DNA from: Saccharopolyspora indica
GTDB taxonomy: Bacteria > Actinomycetota > Actinomycetes > Mycobacteriales > Pseudonocardiaceae
Direction: 5' to 3'
DNA length: 64,000 nt
Assembly: GCF_027853965.1 (NCBI RefSeq)
Contig: NZ_JAQGLB010000011.1
Location: 213,968 to 277,967, forward strand
Shown here piece after piece: positions 58,713 through 64,000 of the stretch. How positions within the stretch are numbered: position 1 is the stretch's first letter; each line of letters opens with the position of its first letter. A program made the translations under genes and the position numbers. The notes beneath the pieces are model-generated. The model did no database searches, was not told the DNA's origin, and saw nothing but the letters and a program-made list of their open reading frames with translations.

Positions 58713-59089
58713 CGGTCTTCTCCCCTCGCCCGGGACAGGCGATCGAGCTCGTGCAGCGCGGGATCGAAGTCCAGGTCGGTGCCGGCTCGGGTGGCGCCGC
58801 GGGGGAGCAGGGCGGCGGAAGCCTCGAACGCTCTGCACTGGGCGGCCTCGCGGGCGTCGCGGTAGACGTGGAGGACTTCCGCGGCCAGCGCCGAGGAATC
58901 CGGCTGCCGGAAGATCCGCGGGTCCAGCCGCAGGTCGACCAGTTCGCCGCGGGCGTCGACGGTCGCGGCGATCAGTCCGTCATCGGACTCCGACGTCTCG
59001 CTGATCCCGGCGATCTCGCGCTGCACCGCGCGGACCTGCTCGGCCATGCGCTCGTAGTCGACCACCATCGCCGCATCTGCCCTCGCCAC
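58709..59089 (-). CDS. YbaB/EbfC-family protein (EspL-like)
   Basis: A 126-residue YbaB-like protein: helix DYERMAEQVRAVQREIAGISETSES, strand pair GLIAATVDARGELVDLRLDPRIF, a second helix, and a C-terminal tail (TDLDFDPALHELDRLSR) shared with the protein at 55042. It heads the second effector cassette. GAGGAGG precedes the GTG at 59089. It is divergent from eccE. Confidence 0.83.
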   Translation of the reverse strand: MARADAAMVVDYERMAEQVRAVQREIAGISETSESDDGLIAATVDARGELVDLRLDPRIFRQPDSSALAAEVLHVYRDAREAAQCRAFEASAALLPRGATRAGTDLDFDPALHELDRLSRARGEDR

Positions 59090-59268
59090 TCGGGCCTCCT
59101 CGTGCCTGCACCACTCCGTCGGACGAAGTTTTGCCGCACCTGCCCGGGTTCCGGGCCGACGTGACCGTTTCCGGCCACACCCGCGCCGCGTGTCATCGAA
59201 TCCTCATGCAGCGGGTGATGGCATGTGCTGCGTGGGCCGGAAGGGGCCACGACGACGGGAGGCACATC

Positions 59269-60363
59269 GTGGGCAGTCGCACGCATCCGCCAGCTGCTCC
59301 GGCGGCGGGCCGGATGCGGCCGGGACCGGTCGGCCCAGTGGCCGGGAACCAGCCGAGGCGGAAGCGGTGGAAGCCCGGCACCGGGCAGCTCCTGTGCTGG
59401 CAGTTCGCGCTCTTGATCGTGGCGCTGTCGTTGCGGCAGCCCTGGCCGGTGGTGGCGGCCGCGGTGGCCGTGGCCGCCGGGCTGGTGACCGCGTCCGCCG
59501 TGCGGCTCCGCGGCCGCTGGCTGTACGAGCTGATCCTGCTGGGCTGCCGGTTCCTGCTGCGCACCCGGCGGCACGATCTCCCGGAGCGCAGCGGTACCGC
59601 GTACGCGCTGCTCGGTGCGCTGCTGCCGGGTTCGACCACCCGGACGGTGGAGACCGGGCAGGGACCGGTCATGGCGATCAGCCACGACCAAGGGCTCACC
59701 GCCATCATCCGGCCGCGGACGCTCACCCCGGCGCAGCTCTCGTCCTTTCCCTCGCCCGCGGAGCTGCTGTCCGGCGACGTCCAGGAGTTCGGCGTCCAGA
59801 TCGTGTTCCACGCCGGTGCGCAGCCGGGCACTCCGATCCGGCTGTGGCTCGCCGTGCACGCCCCGCGCACGGTCGGCACGGCCACCGACGAGGAACTGGC
59901 CCTGGCGCTGCGCAACAGGCTGCGCCGGATCCGCCGGGCGCTGCAGCGGGCGGGCGTGGTCGCCGATCCGCTGCCGGAGGACCTGGCGCTGGCCGAGCTC
60001 ACCGGGCTCGCCCACGTCACCGGCGGCCGCACGGCGATCCGCGAGGACTGGCGCGCCTGGCGCACCGGACCGGTTTCGCAGGCGTGCTTCGCCATCGAAC
60101 CCGCGGCCGATCTCCGGGTGCTGATCAACACGCTGCTCGGACGTCCCAGCGGCCTCGCGGTCACCGTGACCCTCTCCGCGCCGCCCGGGGCCGCCACCGG
60201 TCTGCTCCTCCGGCTCGCGGCGGCCACCGGGCCGGCGCTCGAAGCCGCCGCCGACCGGCTCACCAACGTGCTTTCCCGCAACGGTTTCCACCTCACGCGA
60301 CTGGACGGAACTCACTCCTCCGGGGTGGCCGCGTCGCTTCCGATCGGAGGTTTCCCGCGATGA
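59269..60363 (+). CDS. eccE: Type VII secretion protein EccE
   Basis: A 364-residue protein with a basic N-terminus, two adjacent helices (about 45-80), and a cytoplasmic EccE domain with GTAYALLGALLPGST and RALQRAGVVADPLPEDLALAELTGLAHVTGG. EccE is a peripheral component of the ESX membrane complex. The GTG at 59269 has GGGAGG six bases upstream; earlier starts in the same frame are not supported. It overlaps the next gene by four bases. Confidence 0.87.
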   Translation: MGSRTHPPAAPAAGRMRPGPVGPVAGNQPRRKRWKPGTGQLLCWQFALLIVALSLRQPWPVVAAAVAVAAGLVTASAVRLRGRWLYELILLGCRFLLRTRRHDLPERSGTAYALLGALLPGSTTRTVETGQGPVMAISHDQGLTAIIRPRTLTPAQLSSFPSPAELLSGDVQEFGVQIVFHAGAQPGTPIRLWLAVHAPRTVGTATDEELALALRNRLRRIRRALQRAGVVADPLPEDLALAELTGLAHVTGGRTAIREDWRAWRTGPVSQACFAIEPAADLRVLINTLLGRPSGLAVTVTLSAPPGAATGLLLRLAAATGPALEAAADRLTNVLSRNGFHLTRLDGTHSSGVAASLPIGGFPR

Positions 60364-61028
60364 CAACCGCTTTCCCGACCGACCGCCGCCCCCGCCCGGC
60401 TCGCGGCATCGACCCGCTGCTGGCCGCGGCGAGGTCCGAGGTGCTGCTGATGAGCACGCAGACCGTGATGGCCCCGAGCCCGCTCGGCGTGCTTCGCCGG
60501 GTGAACTTCGAGAACCTGCGCCGGGGCGTGCGCTACCGCGTCCTGGTGCCCGATCCCGTCCGAACCGCACCGGTGCTGGCCCTGCACCTGGCCAAGCTGG
60601 CCCGCGCCGGAGCCGACGTCCGGACGGTGCCCGAGGTCTCCGCCAACGCCCTGTTCGTCGATCGGGCGACGGCGGTGTTCCCGGCCGGGCACGCCGATTC
60701 CGGCCCGGCGGCCGATCTCGCGATGATCCGCCTCCCCGACGTGGTCGCCACCTCGATCGAGCTCTTCGAGCTGAGGTGGTCGGCGGCAGTGCCGCTGCTC
60801 CCGTCCGACCTGCCGGACACGGCCGAGCTGGAGTTCAGGGAACGGCGGCTGCTGTCGCTGCTCTCGCTGGGCTACACGGACGCGGCCGCGGCGGACGAAC
60901 TGGACATCTCGGTGCGCACGGTCCGGCGCATGGTCTCGGGCATCATGAACCGGCTGGGCGCCCGGAGCCGGTTCATGGCCGGTGCCAAGGCAGCGGAACG
61001 CGGCTGGCTGCTGGGCGAGGCGGCCTGA
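60360..61028 (+). CDS. LuxR-type helix-turn-helix regulator coupled to eccE
   Basis: A 222-residue protein. An N-terminal alpha/beta domain (RYRVLVPDPVRTAPVLALHLAKLARAGADVRTVPEV) resembles the PLD-like sensor of TrmB-type regulators, and a C-terminal LuxR HTH follows (FRERRLLSLLSLGYTDAAAADELDISVRTVRRMVSGIMNRLG). It shares ATGA with the eccE stop, so it is made with the secretion machine and probably regulates it. The ligand is unknown. Confidence 0.85.
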   Translation: MTTAFPTDRRPRPARGIDPLLAAARSEVLLMSTQTVMAPSPLGVLRRVNFENLRRGVRYRVLVPDPVRTAPVLALHLAKLARAGADVRTVPEVSANALFVDRATAVFPAGHADSGPAADLAMIRLPDVVATSIELFELRWSAAVPLLPSDLPDTAELEFRERRLLSLLSLGYTDAAAADELDISVRTVRRMVSGIMNRLGARSRFMAGAKAAERGWLLGEAA

Positions 61029-61040
61029 CGTCCCGCCGGC

Positions 61041-61730
61041 TCAGGCCAGCTTCGCGACCACGGCCTCCGCGACGGCCTTGGCGCTGCCCGGGTTCTGGCC
61101 GGTGATCAGGGTGCCGTCCTCGACGACGTGGGTTTCGAACGGCATGGCGGCGGTGGAGTAGTGCGCGCCGCGCTCGACCAGCTCGTCCTGCAGGCTGTAG
61201 GGCACGACCTGGTCGCGCCCGGCCAGTTCCTCCTCCGGCCAGGAGAACCCGGTGACGTTGCGGCCGCTGACCAGGTGTTCGCCGTTGCCGAGCTTGGCGC
61301 TGAGCAGCCCGCACGCTCCGTGGCAGACCGAGGAGACGACCTTGCCGGACTCGTGGAACTCGCGGAGCAGCCCGGCCAGCCGCTCGCTGCGCGGGAAGTC
61401 GAACATCACCCCGTGCCCGCCGGTGAGGTAGATGGCGTCGTGGTCGGCGGCGTCCACCTCGGCCACGGAGGCGGTGTCGCGCAGCAGGTCCATGAAATCG
61501 CGGTCGGCGTAGCGCCGGTCGGTGCCGAGTTCGGCGAGCACGTCGTGGCTCAGGCTCTCCGGGTCGAGCGGGACGTACCCGCCGTCGATGCCTGCGATGG
61601 TGCAGCTGTGGCCTGCGCGTTCGGCGACGTCGTAGAAGTGGGTCAGCTCGCCGAGCCACAGGCCGGTGCGGAACCCGGCCTGCTCGTACTCGCCGACGTT
61701 GGTCACGACGATCAGGATTCGCTTGGTCAT
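61041..61730 (-). CDS. DJ-1/PfpI-family (Hsp31-like) protein
   Basis: A 229-residue class I glutamine-amidotransferase-like protein. Nucleophile Cys lies in SSVCHGACGL with His next to it, an upstream Glu in the RTGLWLGE region fits the third residue, and GGHGVMFDF forms the oxyanion turn. The length and pattern match Hsp31/YajL-type glyoxalase III or deglycase proteins, which detoxify methylglyoxal. GAGGAGAG precedes ATG 61730; the extra 27 residues of a longer frame are not supported. Convergent with the LuxR gene. Confidence 0.9.
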   Translation of the reverse strand: MTKRILIVVTNVGEYEQAGFRTGLWLGELTHFYDVAERAGHSCTIAGIDGGYVPLDPESLSHDVLAELGTDRRYADRDFMDLLRDTASVAEVDAADHDAIYLTGGHGVMFDFPRSERLAGLLREFHESGKVVSSVCHGACGLLSAKLGNGEHLVSGRNVTGFSWPEEELAGRDQVVPYSLQDELVERGAHYSTAAMPFETHVVEDGTLITGQNPGSAKAVAEAVVAKLA

Positions 61731-62055
61731 GATCGGCTCTCCTCGCGGTCGTCCCGGCACACCACTGTCCCGTGCCGCGAGACTCCGCGCAGCGATGTGA
61801 ACGATCGTCATCTCTTGCTGTGGCTTCAGTGCCGAGCGAAATCAATCCGAAGGCGATTCGGGTCCGCCAGGACCAGTTCGCCGTGGAGGGTTGCGCCGCG
61901 CGTCCGCGCGTGGTCGGGAAGGTTCGCTACCGCTTGCCCGCCACGTTCCACCGTTGTGCCGACCCCAGCCCAACCGCACCTCAGGGGACCGTGATGCAAC
62001 CCAGCCACAAGAAACCCCCGAAACGCAAGATCGCTCCCGAACGCAACCACCACTG
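61731..62055. other. 325-bp region upstream of the AbgT remnant
   Basis: This is where the missing start of the AbgT gene would lie, but no AbgT-like sequence is seen in any frame. The small frame ending at 62056 (ending KRKIAPERNHH) has no recognisable family. The DJ-1 promoter must lie in the first part. Confidence 0.4.
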
Positions 62056-63384
62056 AAAATCGCGGAGAGGCGGGACAGGAACTTCATCGGGTTCCCGCCG
62101 CTGGAAACGGTCGTCACGATCATGCTCGCGGTGGGCCTCGCCGAGCGCACCGGGCTGCTCACCGCGCTGATCCGGGTCGCCTTCGGCGGGGCGCCGCGCT
62201 GGGTGCTGCCCTACGCGGTCGGGCTGGTGGGCATCGCGGCCAGCGTGATGGCGGACTCCTCGATGATCATCGTCCCGCCGCTGGCCGCGCTGGTGTTCAA
62301 GGCCGCCGGGCGGCACCCGGTGGCCGGGCTGCTGGGCGGGTTCGCCGCGGTGGGCGCGGGCTACTCGACCTCGCCGCTGGTGACCAGCCTGGACGCGCTG
62401 TTCGCCGGGATCAGCAACAAGGTCGCCGAAACCCTGCCGGATCCGGGCGCGGTGGTCACGCCGGTGTCCAACTACTACTTCAACCTGACGTCCTCGATCG
62501 TGCTCGGCCTGCTCGCCGGGTTCCTGATCGACAAGGTCATCGAGCCGCGCCTGGTGCGCACCGGCGTACCGCGCGAGGAGTCCGAGGCGGCTCCGTCGGT
62601 CAAGGCCGAGCTGGAACCGGCTGAGCGCCGCGGGCTGGTCCGCGCCGGGATCGCGTTCCTGATCACCGCCGCCGCGGTGCTGCTGCTGCTGGTGGTGTGG
62701 CCGGATTCGCCGCTGCGCAACGAGGCGGGCGGCTTCCTGCCGAAGTCGCCGCTGCTGGACTCGGTGACCACGCTGATCTTCCTGGGCTTCGTAGTGCCCG
62801 CGATCGTCCACGGCGCGGTGGTCGGCGTGCTGCGGCGGGCCGCCGACGTGCCGAAGCTGATGGCCGAGGCGATCCGGGAACTGGCCGGGTTCCTGGTGCT
62901 GGCGTTCATGCTCGGCCAGTTCATCGCGCTGTTCAACTGGACGAACCTCGGTGCGTGGGTGGCGGTTTCGGGCGCCGAGCTGCTGCGCGCGATCGGCCTG
63001 GACGGCTATCCGGCGTTCCTCGGGTTCATGGTGCTCGCCTCGGTGCTGAACCTGTTCATCATCTCCGGGTCGAGCCTGTGGACCCTGATGGCGTCGGTGT
63101 TCGTCCCGATGTTCGTGCTGCTCGGCTTCGAACCGGGCTTCGCGCAGGCGGCGTTCCGGGTGGGCGACTCGGCGACCCAGATCATGACGCCGCTGAACCC
63201 GTACATGATTATCATCCTGGGCTACCTGCGCCGCTACGAACCCTCGGCGGGCATGGGCACCCTGGTGGCCCGCATGACGCCGTTCGTGATCCCGTTCTGG
63301 CTGATCTGGGCCCTGATCCTCACGATCTTCTACTTCGCCGACCTCCCCCTCGGCCCCGGCACGGGCATCCGCATCACCCCGTGA
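62056..63384 (+). pseudogene. AbgT-family transporter lacking its N-terminus
   Basis: Homology to AbgT/MtrF transporters (p-aminobenzoyl-glutamate or drug efflux) begins abruptly at RNFIGFPPLETVV and runs to the C-terminus, with SVMADSSMIIVPPLAALVF, AGRHPVAGL, and VGDSATQIMTPLNPYMIIIL near the end. About 70-95 N-terminal residues, including the first helix, are missing. No ATG or GTG occurs at the break; the first ATG (62122) is within the next helix and has no ribosome site. A 5' deletion is therefore likely, though a remnant protein could be made. The rest of the frame is intact and keeps third-position bias, so the loss looks recent. Confidence 0.75.
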
Positions 63385-63450
63385 CGGAAGAGCCGAAAGC
63401 CACCCCTCACCCCGATGTCGATCGAGTGGCACCACCTGACCGGGTGAGCG

Positions 63451-63497
63451 GTGAAGGGCACCTTTTAGCAAGTAACTTGCTAAAAGGTGCCCTTCAC
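63451..63497. repeat. 47-bp palindromic element, copy 4 (perfect)
   Basis: Two exact 23-bp arms, beginning GTGAAGGGCACCTTTTAGC, flank one central A. It lies between the convergent AbgT remnant and the MaoC gene, six bases from the MaoC stop, as the three copies at 10320-10544 lie between convergent genes. Confidence 0.9.
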
Positions 63498-63502
63498 CGG
63501 GG

Positions 63503-63955
63503 TCAGAAGACGACGCGGGTGAGGCCTTCGGCGACGCAGGCCGGTTTGGGGGCGCCTTCGATCTCGATGGTGGATTTGATCGTGAGCTGGACGCCGCCCT
63601 GGACCTCGGTGACGTCGGCCAGTTCCGCGACGGAGCGGATGCGGGCGCCGACCGGCACCGGGCTGGGGAAGCGGACCTTGTTCAGGCCGTAGTTGATCCC
63701 CATCTTCGCGCCCTCGAACCGGTAGTTCTGGGAGTTCAGCTTCGACAGCAGGCTCAGGGTGAGGAACCCGTGCGCGATGGGCGCGCCGAACGGTCCCTGC
63801 TCGGCCCGCGCCACGTCGACGTGGATCCACTGGTGGTCCAGGGTGGCGTCGGCGAACTGGTTCACCTGCTCCTGGGTGATGGTCAGCCACTCGCTGGTGC
63901 CGAGCGGTTCGCCCTTGGCGGCGACGATCTCTTCCTTGCTCGTGAACACGCGCAC
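63503..63955 (-). CDS. MaoC-like (R)-enoyl-CoA hydratase
   Basis: A 150-residue hot-dog-fold protein with the MaoC signature: catalytic Asp and His in FADATLDHQWIHVD, followed by GPFGAPIAHGFLTLSLLS, whose Gly-rich helix binds the acyl-CoA. It hydrates trans-2-enoyl-CoA to the (R)-3-hydroxyacyl-CoA. AGGAGG precedes the GTG at 63955. No partner gene is visible; the upstream neighbour lies outside the window. Confidence 0.92.
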   Translation of the reverse strand: MRVFTSKEEIVAAKGEPLGTSEWLTITQEQVNQFADATLDHQWIHVDVARAEQGPFGAPIAHGFLTLSLLSKLNSQNYRFEGAKMGINYGLNKVRFPSPVPVGARIRSVAELADVTEVQGGVQLTIKSTIEIEGAPKPACVAEGLTRVVF

Positions 63956-64000
63956 TGCGCGAACCTCCTGGGGGCTGGGGTCGTGGGGGGCGCCCCGGGG

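Noticed and set aside
61991..62056. A 21-codon frame encoding a basic peptide (MQPSHKKPPKRKIAPERNHH)
   Set aside because: It has no ribosome site and lies in the debris upstream of the truncated AbgT gene.

Overview
The window reads as chromosomal DNA of a high-GC actinomycete. Genes use GC-rich third positions and many GTG starts. The content is a coaE/uvrB neighbourhood, a cvn conservon, a DasR-type operator, a subtilisin inhibitor and a type VII (ESX) secretion locus, which fits the Pseudonocardiaceae, perhaps a Saccharopolyspora-like organism. The family placement is inference. No tRNA, rRNA, CRISPR array, insertion sequence or phage gene was seen.

Region 1 (1-8640) is housekeeping and sensing. 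It holds the end of coaE (with a GrpB domain), an ankyrin lipoprotein, two HbpS-like extracytoplasmic proteins facing a SenS/SenR-like two-component pair, two unequal DUF402 paralogues, an SPW membrane protein and uvrB. Region 2 (8883-16533) has a degenerate erythromycin-esterase-like protein and a VOC protein. A LysR-linked CoA operon follows: CoA-transferase, enoyl-CoA hydratase, acetoacetate decarboxylase, 3-hydroxyacyl-CoA dehydrogenase and acyl-CoA dehydrogenase, with no thiolase. Region 3 (16716-32361) has a complete cvnABCD conservon and an ABC transporter whose ATPase is fused to an exported serine hydrolase. It also has a TerC gene behind a manganese riboswitch with a visible translational switch, a RES/MbcA-like toxin-antitoxin pair, a DasR-site chitinase, two SDRs with a TetR regulator, a subtilisin inhibitor and an alginate lyase.

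Region 4 (32545-61028) is a large ESX locus: eccD, eccB, a pseudokinase, eccC with two co-operonic substrates, two WXG100 proteins, mycP and eccE. Two matching cassettes follow the same order: YbaB/EspL-like protein, roughly 100-residue helical protein, larger WXG effector, then a partner. One of them ends in a polymorphic toxin with an immunity gene. The core is interrupted by an FnIII/MoxR/DUF58/transglutaminase-like operon and by an OmpR-type kinase/regulator pair, a SARP regulator and a second OmpR-type regulator. Region 5 (61041-63955) has a DJ-1/PfpI protein, a truncated AbgT transporter and a MaoC hydratase.

Two families of short palindromes recur. One is a 47-bp element around GTGAAGGGCACCTTT, with three copies at 10320-10544 and one at 63451. 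The other is a roughly 48-bp element around GCGATTTCAAT, at 11794 and 46469 with a decayed copy at 46567. Most copies lie between convergent genes, and the arms differ in compensatory ways. Six genes lack a clear ribosome binding site and instead have a TANNNT box 6-8 nt before the start codon, suggesting leaderless mRNAs.
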